In this document: positions 41,312-49,639 of the stretch, in pieces | Layout: every line of letters starts with the position of its first letter | Position numbering within the stretch: the stretch's first letter is position 1 | NCBI RefSeq assembly: GCF_018128905.1 | Contig: NZ_CP063808.1 | Span: 7,998,001-8,062,000 of the forward strand | Source: Streptomyces sp. A2-16 | GTDB lineage: Bacteria > Actinomycetota > Actinomycetes > Streptomycetales > Streptomycetaceae | Direction: 5' to 3' | DNA length: 64,000 nt | Made by a program: the position numbers and the translations under genes | Notes under the pieces: model-generated | Told to the model about the DNA's origin: nothing | What the model saw: only the letters and a program-made list of their open reading frames with translations | Databases searched by the model: none

Positions 41312-41734
41312 TTGATCAACGGATCGAGGACCCGAATGGGCGCCCGGCTCGGATTCCCGGACTGGTTCGGCCACCGCTGGGACGCCTTCCTCGACTGCCT
41401 GCGCACGGTGGTGGACAACGCGGACCACGACCTGACGGTCGTCGTCCGAGAGGCCGGCGCGTTGCTCACCGACGAGCAGCCGGGCGTGCTGGGAATCTTT
41501 CTGGCCGTCCTGAGTCAGGTGAGGGATCGGCCCGGCACGGCACCTGGCTCGTCATTGCTCGTGGCCGACGCTTCCGACCGTCTGTCCGGTCTGGCACGGC
41601 GCATGACAGGGGCCGGCTGCTCCGTGGATCGACGGCGGCCGGAGTGCTTCTGCGTCCTGCTGATCAGCACGGCCACGGAGCTGCACGCGGTATCCCCCGA
41701 ACGGTCAGCCCACGTCCAGTTCGAGCAGTCCTAG
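41312..41734 (+). CDS. Barstar-like protein, possibly N-terminally degraded
   Basis: The 140-residue frame contains the barstar core ARLGFPDWFGHRWDAFLDCLRTVV, followed by VVVREAGALL and SLLVADASDRLSGLARRM. Barstar proteins inhibit secreted barnase-type RNases inside the cell. The usual N-terminal strand and helix before LGFPDWFG are poorly recognisable and the only starts are TTG 41312 and ATG 41336 without clear ribosome sites. The 3' end overlaps the convergent response-regulator gene by 30 bases. No RNase gene is adjacent, so it is an orphan and may be non-functional. Confidence 0.55.
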   Translation: MINGSRTRMGARLGFPDWFGHRWDAFLDCLRTVVDNADHDLTVVVREAGALLTDEQPGVLGIFLAVLSQVRDRPGTAPGSSLLVADASDRLSGLARRMTGAGCSVDRRRPECFCVLLISTATELHAVSPERSAHVQFEQS

Positions 41735-42367
41735 CCGCACGGCCTCACTGACCGTGCCGGCCCGGTTCTCGGTGCCGAGCTTGCGATAGATCCTGACCAG
41801 GTGGGTCTTGACCGTGGCTTCCGTGACGAACAGGGCCGAGGCGATGGCCCGGTTGCTGAGCCCCTCGGCGAGCAGTCGAACGACCTCGGACTCACGATCG
41901 GTGAACACGGGCCCCGGTTCGGCGGACCGACCCACGAGGCGAGCCGCCGCCTCGGGGGCCAAGCCCATGCCGCCGGCCGCTGCGGCGCGCACGGCACGGA
42001 ACAGCTCCTCGGGCGGGCCGGCCTTGAGGATGTAACCCCGGGCGCCCGCCTCGACGGCGCGGACGACATCGCCACGACCGCTGTAGCTGGTCAGCACGAC
42101 GACATGGACGCCCGGTGCGGCGGCGGTGATACGGCGTGTCGCCTCGATCCCGCCGAAGCCGTCGTCCGACGTTGCGGCGTCCGACAGCCGCAGGTCCATG
42201 AGCACCACGTCGGGCCGCAGTCGCTGGGCCAGCCGTACGGCCTCCCTGCCATCGCCCGTCTCGGCTATCACATCGAGGCCTGGCTCGCCCTCCAGAAGAG
42301 CACGCAGACCGGCTCGTACAACGGTGTGGTCGTCGACGATCAGCACCCGCAGCGTCTTCTCGGTCAC
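41705..42367 (-). CDS. Response regulator, NarL/LuxR family
   Basis: The 220-residue protein has a receiver domain (RVLIVDDHTVVRAGLRALLEGE; Asp in VVLMDLRLSDA; Lys in GYILKAGPPEEL) and a LuxR helix-turn-helix (FTDRESEVVRLLAEGLSNRAIASALFVTEATVKTHLVRIY). The GTG start at 42367 overlaps the kinase stop (GTGA). The acid/metal loop after the phospho-Asp carries an insert (DAATSDDGFGG) seen in a subgroup of actinobacterial regulators. The nearest candidate target is the Tat-exported binding protein upstream of the kinase. Confidence 0.93.
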   Translation of the reverse strand: MTEKTLRVLIVDDHTVVRAGLRALLEGEPGLDVIAETGDGREAVRLAQRLRPDVVLMDLRLSDAATSDDGFGGIEATRRITAAAPGVHVVVLTSYSGRGDVVRAVEAGARGYILKAGPPEELFRAVRAAAAGGMGLAPEAAARLVGRSAEPGPVFTDRESEVVRLLAEGLSNRAIASALFVTEATVKTHLVRIYRKLGTENRAGTVSEAVRLGLLELDVG

Positions 42368-43557
42368 GAGGCGCCGACCAGGTCGCGGTCGGCCACCGGC
42401 AGTACGGCCCGGACGCTGGTGCCGTGGCCCGGGGTGCTGTCGACGGTGAGCGTGCCGCCGAGGGAGCTCAGGCGTTCCCTGGCGGCGACCAGTCCGAACC
42501 CCCGGTTCGGGCGTACGGGTTGAGCGATCCGTTGGTCGAAGCCCCGTCCGTTGTCACGGACTTCGACAGCCGCCCAGCCGTCCCCGTGGGTGAGAGTGAC
42601 ATGGACGTGGGTCGCCCGGGCGTGTTCGCGGGCATTGGCGAGCAGGCCCTGAGCCACGCGCAGCAGCGTCACGGCACGTTCGGTGGGCAGGAGGTGAGGT
42701 GCTCCTTCCGCACGAAAGGCGACGTGCGGTGCGGTGGTGGCGGACTGCAGGCGGGTGCACAGCCCGCGCAGGGCGGTTTCCAGGTCGTCCCGCTCCAGGG
42801 CGGGCGGTGTGAGGTCGCTGATGATGCTCCGGGTCTCCTCCAGGTGCGCACCGAGGGCCTGGGAGACAGCACGCACCTGGCGCAGGGCGGCGTCCGGGTT
42901 GCGCTGCCAGTCCCGTTCGGCGGCCTGGAGGAGCATGCGGCTGCCCGCGAGTTCCTGAGCGAGGGTGTCGTGCAGGTCCCGGGCGATTCGCGCCCGCTCG
43001 GCGAGCCGTCCGGCCTCACGCTGACGGTTCGCCAACTCACCGCGCGTGGACTCCAGTTGGCTGTTCAAACGTTGCTGGGAACGGTAGAGGACGACCGTGG
43101 CGCCAAGGGCGGCTAGCGGGGGTCCCAGCACATCGGCGTCGACGCCGCCGATCCGTACCAGCGAGGCGAGCAGCCCGGCCGTGATCGCGCCCACCGTCGC
43201 GACCGTCACCCCGCGCCCGGGCATCCGCAGTGCCAGCACCGCCAGCGGAACAGCGAGCCATGTGTAGGCGAAGGCGAGTGGTACCGGGATCTCCCAGGAG
43301 GTCCAGGCCCACAGAAGTACCAGCGTCCACAGCCAGACCGGCCGTCCCGCGGCACCGAAACGGTCCCAGCGGGCCGGCCCGGCCATGTAGAGCAGGCCGA
43401 GGGCGGCGGTGGCCGGTGCGACCCTCCAGCACAACTCGCTGTTCAGCTCGACGAGCCGCACGAGAGTGCCCGCGACCGGAAGCAGGAAGACCAGGTGCGC
43501 GAAGTGCCGCACGGTCGGGAACTGCCGTCGCTGAGCGACGGGGTGGGAAGGGGACAC
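42364..43557 (-). CDS. Sensor histidine kinase, HisKA_3 type
   Basis: The 397-residue kinase has five or so N-terminal membrane helices with no large external loop. A coiled segment (LESTRGELANRQREAGRLAERAR), HisKA_3 with RDLHDTLAQELAGSRMLLQ and an HATPase domain (LLANAREHARATHVHV; RGFGLVAARERLSSLGG) follow. It signals to the regulator at 41705. I prefer the GTG at 43557 because GGGAG lies 8 bases upstream; a start at 43593 would add 12 residues. Confidence 0.92.
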   Translation of the reverse strand: MSPSHPVAQRRQFPTVRHFAHLVFLLPVAGTLVRLVELNSELCWRVAPATAALGLLYMAGPARWDRFGAAGRPVWLWTLVLLWAWTSWEIPVPLAFAYTWLAVPLAVLALRMPGRGVTVATVGAITAGLLASLVRIGGVDADVLGPPLAALGATVVLYRSQQRLNSQLESTRGELANRQREAGRLAERARIARDLHDTLAQELAGSRMLLQAAERDWQRNPDAALRQVRAVSQALGAHLEETRSIISDLTPPALERDDLETALRGLCTRLQSATTAPHVAFRAEGAPHLLPTERAVTLLRVAQGLLANAREHARATHVHVTLTHGDGWAAVEVRDNGRGFDQRIAQPVRPNRGFGLVAARERLSSLGGTLTVDSTPGHGTSVRAVLPVADRDLVGAS

Positions 43558-43650
43558 ACGGGCTCCCTGCGGCGGGCCGAACGCAGTCGACAACGGTGCC
43601 AGGAGTCTAGGACGCGTCTGTGTGCCCCCGGTAAACCACCCTCCACGTGG

Positions 43651-44793
43651 TCACCGCCCCGGGTGCAGGCCCAACCACCCCGGCGACGGGTCGCCCTTGA
43701 CCTCACCGAAGTACAGGGCGAAGGTCTGCTTCAGGCGCTCGACCTCGGCCCGGTCCTCCATGAACTTCGGGAAGCCGTCGACGTGAGCGTTCGGGAAGTC
43801 CCAGACGGGCTTGAGGCTCGCGTTCGGAGTGATGTCCTCGCGGACCGACCAGCCGTTGAAGGCCGCTTTCTGGCGAGCCTCGGACAGTTGCCAGTTCATG
43901 TAGAGCTTGGCCGCCGCCGGATGAGCGGCCTGCTTGAGGATCGCAGCGCGCTGGCCCCAGGCCATGAAGGGCGCATCGTCCGGGAGGACCCACTTCAGTG
44001 TGGTCGAGGTGGAGACCGCGCTGCCGGAGCCACCGACGCCGATGGTCTTCTGCCGGCCGGTGACCGCGGCGCCAGGGGTGTGGGTGCCGCGCGCGAACTG
44101 CGGTTGCTGGGCCGCGAAGGCGGCCACCCAGTCCCAGCCGTAGGTGCGCTGGTAGAGGCTGTAGAGGTAGAGAACCGCGTCGTCGTCGTGGGGGTAGGAG
44201 GACGCGATGGCGTTCCTCCAGCGGGCGTCGACCAGGTCGGCGGCGGTCTTCGGGGCCTGGGCGCCGGCGGCCTGAATGTCGTACATGAAGCTGAAGGCGA
44301 TGACCATCAACGCCGTCCACGCGCCGTCGGGGTCCTTGAAGCCCTTGTGCACCTCGGAGAAACCGGCCGGCTTGTAGGGCAGCAGCTTGCCCTGACGCTT
44401 CCAGCGGGTGAAGTCCTGGAGGGTCTGCAACTGGACGACGTCGGGGACCAGGGTGCCGGTCGCGAGCTGGTTGTCGACCCGGACGTCGTGGTACTTGCTG
44501 TAGTCGACGGCGACCGTCAGCTCGACCTCGGGGAAGGCAGCGGCCCATGCGGTCCGAACGCCGGCGGCCTGGCTGTCGACGTCGCCGCCCTGGTAGAGGA
44601 CGAGCTTGCCGCCCTCGGCGACGGCAGCCTCGTACAGCTCTTCCAGGGAGCGCCGCTCCTCACGGACTCCGAACAGGGAAGCCCCGGCGCTTCGGGCGCC
44701 GGGCGCGGCAGACGCCTGCCCGGCGGCGGCCCCGGCGAACGCGACGCCCGCGCCTGCGGCGATCAGCCGACGCCTGCTGAAGTCCCTGGACAT
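43651..44793 (-). CDS. Tat-exported extracellular solute-binding protein (iron/thiamine ABC type)
   Basis: The 380-residue protein has a twin-arginine signal (SRDFSRRRLIAAGAGVAFAGAAAGQASA). A binding-protein fold of the AfuA/FbpA class follows (LVLYQGGDVDSQAAGVRTAWAAAFPEVEL; AKLYMNWQLSEARQKAAFNGWSVRED). Relatives bind iron, spermidine-like or small organic ligands. No ABC permease or ATPase is adjacent, so it either works with components elsewhere or acts as a sensor partner for the kinase 94 bases downstream on the same strand. That pairing is inference. Confidence 0.88.
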   Translation of the reverse strand: MSRDFSRRRLIAAGAGVAFAGAAAGQASAAPGARSAGASLFGVREERRSLEELYEAAVAEGGKLVLYQGGDVDSQAAGVRTAWAAAFPEVELTVAVDYSKYHDVRVDNQLATGTLVPDVVQLQTLQDFTRWKRQGKLLPYKPAGFSEVHKGFKDPDGAWTALMVIAFSFMYDIQAAGAQAPKTAADLVDARWRNAIASSYPHDDDAVLYLYSLYQRTYGWDWVAAFAAQQPQFARGTHTPGAAVTGRQKTIGVGGSGSAVSTSTTLKWVLPDDAPFMAWGQRAAILKQAAHPAAAKLYMNWQLSEARQKAAFNGWSVREDITPNASLKPVWDFPNAHVDGFPKFMEDRAEVERLKQTFALYFGEVKGDPSPGWLGLHPGR

Positions 44794-44921
44794 GGTGGGA
44801 GTCCTCTCCTCGTGTCTGATCTGCGATTCATCGGCGACTCAGGCTCGACGATCTGGCAAGTCTCGCGGGAGGAGGCCCTGTTCCGCGTCACCCGTAAGCC
44901 GGGACCGCATTCAACCGTTCG

Positions 44922-45170
44922 ATGGACTCACGAACTCTTCTACCGACCGGACATGAGAATCTCGCCCTCTTCACCGACTGGGTCGCGCGGACCGTGGCCG
45001 AACTGCCACCACGGCACGTCAATCTCATCCGCTCGTTCGCCGAATGGCACGTCGTCCGCGACGCCCGCCGACGCTCAGCGCACGGTCCCTACGAGTTGGG
45101 TGCCGGCTTGTACTTCGGCCTCGAGGTAGTCGCAGAGCCGGTCGAAGAAGGGACCGCGATCGACGGCTGA
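44922..45170 (+). CDS. Unrecognised short frame, possible gene fragment
   Basis: The 82-residue frame includes NLALFTDWVARTVAELPPRHVNLIRSFAEWHVVRDARRRSAHGPYELGAG. Its helix-rich, basic character recalls the N-terminal part of actinobacterial integrase-like proteins, but I cannot confirm this. There is no clear ribosome site. Its last 95 bases run antisense over the TetR remnant, so the true 3' end was probably lost. If it is a recombinase relic, it would support an island origin for the region. Confidence 0.3.
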   Translation: MDSRTLLPTGHENLALFTDWVARTVAELPPRHVNLIRSFAEWHVVRDARRRSAHGPYELGAGLYFGLEVVAEPVEEGTAIDG

Positions 45171-45460
45171 GCCGGTGCCGACGATGTCAGCGAGTTCCGG
45201 CGTCTGGGGAAGCTCGGTGCTGATGGGGCGGCACAGCGCCGCCGTGCCGGGCCGCGAGACCAGGCAGGTGTAGTCGCGGCCGATGTGAGTCAGGCCGTTC
45301 CGGGATCGCCGGGCGGAGGCGGCTCGACGTACTGCACATGAAGAGGGTGCCGGTGGAGACGCGGGCCTCCCTGGTGTTCTGGGCCAGGGAGGTCTTGTCG
45401 TATCCCTGGGCGAGGAAGAGGTCGCGGGCGGCGCGGATGATGAGCGCGGAACTCCGCTTT
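45075..45460 (-). pseudogene. TetR regulator remnant, frameshifted and internally deleted
   Basis: One reverse frame encodes a TetR helix-turn-helix (ALIIRAARDLFLAQGYDKTSLAQNTREARVSTGTLF, 45350-45460). A second frame encodes a short piece of the C-terminal domain (CLVSRPGTAALCRPISTELPQTPELADIV, then FFDRLCDYLEAEVQAG). The two parts are in different frames and about half of the expected 190-200 residues are missing. It lies just downstream of an SDR gene that still has a TetR-like operator in front of it, so it was probably the SDR's repressor. Confidence 0.7.
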
Positions 45461-45510
45461 GATCTGCGCGTGATACCCGGCCCCGCCCGTCTCCCAGCGC
45501 ACCCTCGCTG

Positions 45511-46254
45511 TCAGAGGACGGCCTGGCCACCGTCCAGGACAAGGTCCTGGCCCACGGTGAAGGCCGAGGCATCGGAGGCCAGGTACACGACGGCTTCCGC
45601 GATCTCTCCGGGCATACCCATGCGTCCCACAGGGATGCCGGAGCTGATCGCCTCCAGCATCGCCGCGCGCTGCTCTCCGAACTTGGAGTACAGCGGGGTG
45701 TCCACCGGCCCAGGGCTGATCGCGTTGAACCGGATGCCGTGCGACTTGAGCAGGTCCGCGTTCCACGACCGCATCAGGGAGCTGACAGCAGCCTTCGTCG
45801 CCGCGTAGGCGTTCGCCCGCCCGTAGCCGCCGTGCGCGCTGTTGGACGAGTTGAGGATGACCGAGGACGGGTTGGCCAGCACGGGTATCAGGGCCTGCGT
45901 GAGGAAGAAGACGCTCTTGACGTTGATGTCGAAGAGCCGGTCGAAACTGTCCTCCGTGTGGTCCTCGAACGGCCGCCAGTCCGAGACGCCGGCGTTCAGG
46001 AAGGCCACGTCCAGCTCTCCGAAGTGCTCACGCACCCGCTCCGCCAGGCCGCGCTGCGCATCGAGATCGCGCGCATCCGCCCGGACCACCGGCACCTTGT
46101 CCCCGAGGACCTGTCGCGCCTTGTCGATGCTGGCCGGGGTCACGCCTGTGACCAGCACGTCCGCCCCCTCCGCGACAAAACGCTGCGCGGTCTCCAGACC
46201 GATCCCGCTCGTGCCGCCGGTGATGAGGGCGCGCTTGCCCGCAAGACGATTCAT
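45511..46254 (-). CDS. SDR family oxidoreductase
   Basis: The 247-residue enzyme has ALITGGTSGIGLETAQRF, VAFLNAGVSD, the catalytic Ser in VILNSSNSAHGG, YAATKAAVSSLMRSW (Tyr and Lys) and the C-terminal FTVGQDLVLDGGQAVL, so it is a complete classical SDR. An NAD(P)-dependent alcohol or ketone conversion is expected, substrate unknown. A perfect palindrome (46280-46299) sits 25 bases before the ATG, and the nearby TetR gene is broken, so the gene may now be constitutive. Confidence 0.92.
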   Translation of the reverse strand: MNRLAGKRALITGGTSGIGLETAQRFVAEGADVLVTGVTPASIDKARQVLGDKVPVVRADARDLDAQRGLAERVREHFGELDVAFLNAGVSDWRPFEDHTEDSFDRLFDINVKSVFFLTQALIPVLANPSSVILNSSNSAHGGYGRANAYAATKAAVSSLMRSWNADLLKSHGIRFNAISPGPVDTPLYSKFGEQRAAMLEAISSGIPVGRMGMPGEIAEAVVYLASDASAFTVGQDLVLDGGQAVL

Positions 46255-46279
46255 GTGTCTGTTCCTTGTCGAGACGCGA

Positions 46280-46299
46280 GGTAAGTCGATGGACTTACC
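46280..46299. promoter_or_regulatory. Perfect palindrome, TetR-type operator
   Basis: GGTAAGTC-GATG-GACTTACC is a perfect 8-4-8 inverted repeat upstream of the SDR start at 46254. Size and symmetry fit a TetR-family dimer site. The AT-rich arms stand out in this GC-rich DNA. Confidence 0.7.
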
Positions 46300-46412
46300 G
46301 ACTGGGGGATTTGCTGATCACGTGGACGTGAGTGAAGTGCCGCGCATGCGTGAGCTGCCGGAACCCACCGACTGTTCACCGGCGCCCTTGATACGGATCC
46401 TCGACACGCGCC

Positions 46413-46637
46413 CTAGACGAGGCGCGGGGCGTGCTGGATGTCGTCGGGGGTCAGGCGGAAGTCTTCGGGATAGGCGTCGGGGTCGGAGGCGGCGGCGGGT
46501 TCGGTGGACCGCCAGGCGTACCAGCACCGGGAGCAGGAGCGCATGACCCAGTGCCCGGGGAGGGGCGACTCGGCGACCAGGCTGATGTTCGGCGAGCTGC
46601 AGCGGGGGCAGATGTGAGGTGTGGTCACGGCGGTCAT
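46413..46637 (-). CDS. Hydroxyarylic acid decarboxylase subunit D (VdcD/BsdD-like)
   Basis: The 74-residue protein contains CPRCSSPNI and CSRCWYAWRSTEP, two Cys pairs of a zinc-ribbon type, and ends YPEDFRLTPDDIQHAPRL. It matches the small D subunit found with non-oxidative hydroxybenzoate/vanillate decarboxylases (BsdBCD, VdcBCD). Its exact role is unclear; it is needed for full activity in related systems. Its ATG overlaps the UbiD stop (ATGA). This is the last gene of the UbiX-UbiD-D operon. Confidence 0.9.
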   Translation of the reverse strand: MTAVTTPHICPRCSSPNISLVAESPLPGHWVMRSCSRCWYAWRSTEPAAASDPDAYPEDFRLTPDDIQHAPRLV

Positions 46638-48061
46638 CGCAGCATCTCCTTGAGGGTGCGCTCCCAGTCGGCGGTCTCCGGGTAGGGGGTGATGAGCTGG
46701 TCGTCCTCACCGCGGATGTCCGGGGACCTGGGGGTCGTGGCGTCCAGGACGAGGCGGGTCGTGATTCCCTGGGGATCGCTTGCAGGGTCCAGGGGGTTGC
46801 CGAACATCCGCGGGATGCTGATGGCGTCGTGCTGGGGGTTGAACTTCACGGACAGGGCCCACATGACCTGTTCCAGGTTGAACGGGTCGACGGTCTCGTC
46901 GACGACGATGACGAGCTTGGAGTAGCCGATGCCGTGCGGGGTCGTCAGCGCGCGCAGGCCGACGACGCGACCGAACCCTCCGTGGCGGACCTTGGTGGAA
47001 ATGATGTTGACCATGCCATGGGTGTACATGGCGTTGACGGCCTGGACCTCGGGGAACGCCTCCTTGAGCTGCCGGTATATGGGCACGGAGGTGTTGAGTG
47101 CCATCAGGTAGTCGATCTCGGTCCAGGGGAGGCCGAGGTAGAGGTGTTCGAAGATCGGGTTGCGGCGCATGTGGACGCGGTGGACCTTGACGACGGGCAG
47201 GGCGCGGCCGCCGGAGTAGTGGCCGGTGAACTCGCCGAAGGGGCCTTCGAACTCGCGGTCCCCGTAGAGGACTTCGCCTTCCAGGACGACCTCGGATCCC
47301 CAGGGCACGTCGAGTCCGGTGTGCGGGGCCTTGACGATCGGGTAGGGGACGCCGCCGCGCCAGGCGCCGGCCATCTCGTACTCGGACTGGTCGTAGGCCA
47401 GCGGGGTGCTGGCGACCAGGGACAGGACGGGGTCGTTGCCGATGGCGATGGCGATCGGCAGGCCGGTCTTCTTGCCGTCGGAGGCCATGATGTGGCGGCC
47501 GAAGTCGTGCGGGGGTCCGGACTGCAGGCCGAGGTGGTCGGGTCCCTTGACCTGCATGCGGTAGATCCCGACGTTCTGCTTGCCGAAGTTGTCCGGGTCG
47601 GCGGAGTCGCGGGTGATGACGGCTGCCTTGTCGATGTACGGGCCGCCGTCGGCGGGGTTGAGGCGGAAGACCGGCAGCAGCTCGAAGAGGTTGATGTCCT
47701 CGGAGACGGTGATCTCCTGCCACGGTGCCTCGGTGCGGCGGTCGACCGGCACAGGGAACTTCTGCCAGCGGTCACCGAGCTCGAAGAACTGCTCCTTGAG
47801 GGAGGTCTCCTTGGGAAGGCCGAGCATCAGTGCGTGGTTGGCCCAGGAGCCGTGGACGTTGAGCGCGACGCGTGCGTCGCTGAAGCCCTTGATGTTCTCG
47901 AACAGCAGGGCCGGTGCCGTGTTGCCGTCGAGGTTGGCGACGGCACGGCCGGCAGCGCCGAGATCGGGCTCGGGCTTGACTTCACGGTCGATGCGCAGCA
48001 GCTGCTTGTCGGCTTCGAGCGCGCTCAGGAAGCTGCGCAGATCGTCATGGGGCGCTTGCAT
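46634..48061 (-). CDS. UbiD family decarboxylase (VdcC/BsdC-like)
   Basis: The 475-residue enzyme uses prenylated FMN to remove CO2 from an aromatic acid without oxidation. Family landmarks include VDRRTEAPWQEITVSEDINLFELLPVFRLNPADGGPYID, NVGIYRMQV (cofactor site), GPFGEFTGHYSGG (acidic catalytic region) and PFNLEQVMWALSVKFNP. With the B and D subunits encoded alongside, a hydroxybenzoate, vanillate or protocatechuate decarboxylase is most likely. The ATG at 48061 has GGGAGGTATCTC before it and overlaps the UbiX gene end by 17 bases. The MarR gene upstream is the probable regulator. Confidence 0.93.
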   Translation of the reverse strand: MQAPHDDLRSFLSALEADKQLLRIDREVKPEPDLGAAGRAVANLDGNTAPALLFENIKGFSDARVALNVHGSWANHALMLGLPKETSLKEQFFELGDRWQKFPVPVDRRTEAPWQEITVSEDINLFELLPVFRLNPADGGPYIDKAAVITRDSADPDNFGKQNVGIYRMQVKGPDHLGLQSGPPHDFGRHIMASDGKKTGLPIAIAIGNDPVLSLVASTPLAYDQSEYEMAGAWRGGVPYPIVKAPHTGLDVPWGSEVVLEGEVLYGDREFEGPFGEFTGHYSGGRALPVVKVHRVHMRRNPIFEHLYLGLPWTEIDYLMALNTSVPIYRQLKEAFPEVQAVNAMYTHGMVNIISTKVRHGGFGRVVGLRALTTPHGIGYSKLVIVVDETVDPFNLEQVMWALSVKFNPQHDAISIPRMFGNPLDPASDPQGITTRLVLDATTPRSPDIRGEDDQLITPYPETADWERTLKEMLR

Positions 48062-48695
48062 GAGATACCTCCCGGGAGGCGGGTGCGTCTCCCTCGGTGC
48101 AGATGAGGCTTGGGGTGGCGGGAGCGTTCTTCCGAGGCGGCGGGCCTTCCCAGCGGGGAGTGTCGGACAGTTCCAGGTCGAACTGGTCCAGCAGCCGCGC
48201 GACCGTGTGGTCGACGATCTCGTCGACGGATTCGGGGCGGTGGTAGAAGGCCGGCATGGGCGGCACGATGGAGGCGCCCATCCGGGACAGGGCCAGCATG
48301 TTGTCCAGGTGGATCTCGCTGAGCGGCGTCTCACGGGGTACCAGCACCAGTCGGCGCCGTTCCTTGAGGGTGACGTCGGCGGCCCGGCCGATCAGCCCTT
48401 CGCCGTAGCCCATACGGATGGCGGCCACCGTCTTCATGCTGCACGGAGCCACGATCATGCCGTCGGTGCGGAACGATCCGCTGGAGATGGCGGCGGCCTG
48501 GTCCTTCGGGCCGTAGGTCCGCGTGGCAAGCGCACGGACGTCGCGGACGGAACAGTCGGACTCCATCTCGATCGTGGCTCTGGCCCACTGGCTGAGCACG
48601 AGATGGGTCTCCACGTCGAGCGTGCGCAGCGCCTCCAGCAGCCGTATGCCGATGATCGCGCCCGTGGCACCGGTCATGCCTACCACCAGTCGCAT
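48045..48695 (-). CDS. UbiX family flavin prenyltransferase (VdcB-like)
   Basis: The 216-residue protein makes prenylated FMN from FMN and dimethylallyl phosphate for the adjacent UbiD. Motifs are MTGATGAIIGIRLLEAL (FMN phosphate), MIVAPCSMKTVAAIRMGYGEGLIGRAADV and LVLVPRETPLSEIHLDNMLALSRMGA, all typical of UbiX/Pad1. A 30-residue C-terminal tail (GPPPRKNAPATPSLIC) is extra. The ATG at 48695 has GGAAGGAGGGCCG upstream. It is the first gene of the decarboxylase operon and divergent from the MarR gene. Confidence 0.94.
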   Translation of the reverse strand: MRLVVGMTGATGAIIGIRLLEALRTLDVETHLVLSQWARATIEMESDCSVRDVRALATRTYGPKDQAAAISSGSFRTDGMIVAPCSMKTVAAIRMGYGEGLIGRAADVTLKERRRLVLVPRETPLSEIHLDNMLALSRMGASIVPPMPAFYHRPESVDEIVDHTVARLLDQFDLELSDTPRWEGPPPRKNAPATPSLICTEGDAPASREVSHASAP

Positions 48696-48737
48696 CGGCC
48701 CTCCTTCCAGCAACACTCCGCACTCGGAATGTAAGAA

Positions 48738-48752
48738 CACGGAATGTCCGTG
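48738..48752. promoter_or_regulatory. Inverted repeat between ubiX and marR, candidate operator
   Basis: CACGGA-ATG-TCCGTG is a perfect 6-3-6 inverted repeat in the 124 bases separating the two divergent starts. A half-like CTCGGAATGT lies 15 bases to its left. Its place suits autoregulation by the MarR protein and control of the decarboxylase operon. Confidence 0.55.
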
Positions 48753-48819
48753 CTTGGACTAAGGTAGAGCGAGGAAGCGCGAAGCGCAAATGTCGATGCG
48801 CAGAAGTGAAGGGCTGGAC

Positions 48820-49299
48820 ATGCAGGAGCAGGACACGAACAGGCCGGGTCGGGCGGGACTTGACTCTCTCGACCCCCTCAAAGCGACGGGTCACCTGCTG
48901 CGACGGGCGAATCAGCGCTTCGCGGCGCTCTGGTCCGGCGCCATGCCTGGAGGCCCGACATCGCCCCAGCTCGCCGTCCTGGCCCTGCTCGCCGTCGAGC
49001 AGCCGCTGGACCAGCAGACCATCGGGGAACGCGGCGGCTTCGACAAGTCGACCTGCGGCTACCTCATCGACCGTATGGACCGCGCCGGCCTCATCCATGC
49101 GGCCGTCGACCCGGCCAACCGGCGCCGCAAGCTCGTACACCTCACCCCGGAAGGCCGTAGCACCCTCAACGAAGCACTGCCCGTAACAGTCCAGGTGGAA
49201 GAGGCCATGACGGCGTCACTGACCCAGAGTGAGAGAACCGAACTCAACCGTCTGCTCGCCAAAATGCTCACCCTGCAGGGAGACGGCACTGCACCCTGA
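48820..49299 (+). CDS. MarR family transcriptional regulator
   Basis: The 159-residue regulator has the winged helix of the MarR family: TSPQLAVLALLAVEQPLDQQTIGERGGFDKSTCGYLIDRMDRAGLI followed by the wing DPANRRRKLVHLTPEGR, flanked by dimerisation helices. ATG 48820 has AAGGG 6 bases upstream; ATG 48790 would add 10 residues. It is divergent from the decarboxylase operon and probably represses it until a phenolic acid binds, as in many MarR-controlled aromatic pathways. Confidence 0.92.
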   Translation: MQEQDTNRPGRAGLDSLDPLKATGHLLRRANQRFAALWSGAMPGGPTSPQLAVLALLAVEQPLDQQTIGERGGFDKSTCGYLIDRMDRAGLIHAAVDPANRRRKLVHLTPEGRSTLNEALPVTVQVEEAMTASLTQSERTELNRLLAKMLTLQGDGTAP

Positions 49300-49467
49300 G
49301 GTTCCCTCGCCGGGGCGGGCCGGGCGCCGAGCCGACACGAAGGCTTTATCCCAACGGCGAGTCCGAGAACACCGGTTGAGGTTCTCTCCGTCGGCCACCC
49401 CGCGTGCAGCCGGACCTTCCCGTGCGAGCCGTCCCCGGCGTGCGTCCTGCGGATCTCGATCTTCAGT

Positions 49468-49635
49468 GGTCAGTCAGGGTCGTGATCAGCGCGAAGAGTT
49501 CGCTGATGCCGGTCTCGGCGCCTTTGACGGAGAAACTCGATCACGCACACAAACACCCGCTCACCCTTGCGCCGCCCGCGCAGCTCGCTCAGGGACGTCC
49601 CGTCCGGCAGGCGCCCAGGGCGACCAGCGTGGCAC
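49468..49635 (-). mobile_element. Fragment of an IS4-family transposase
   Basis: On the reverse strand LPDGTSLSELRGRRKGERVFVCVIEF is followed, after a frame change, by KGAETGISELFALITTLTD. This matches the pattern (PDGT... RVIEF ... TELFxLITxLTD) of the catalytic region of IS4-type transposases of actinobacteria. Only about 50 residues remain, so it is a decayed relic. The 170 bases from 49300 to 49468 show nothing else. Confidence 0.45.
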
Positions 49636-49639
49636 GGAC

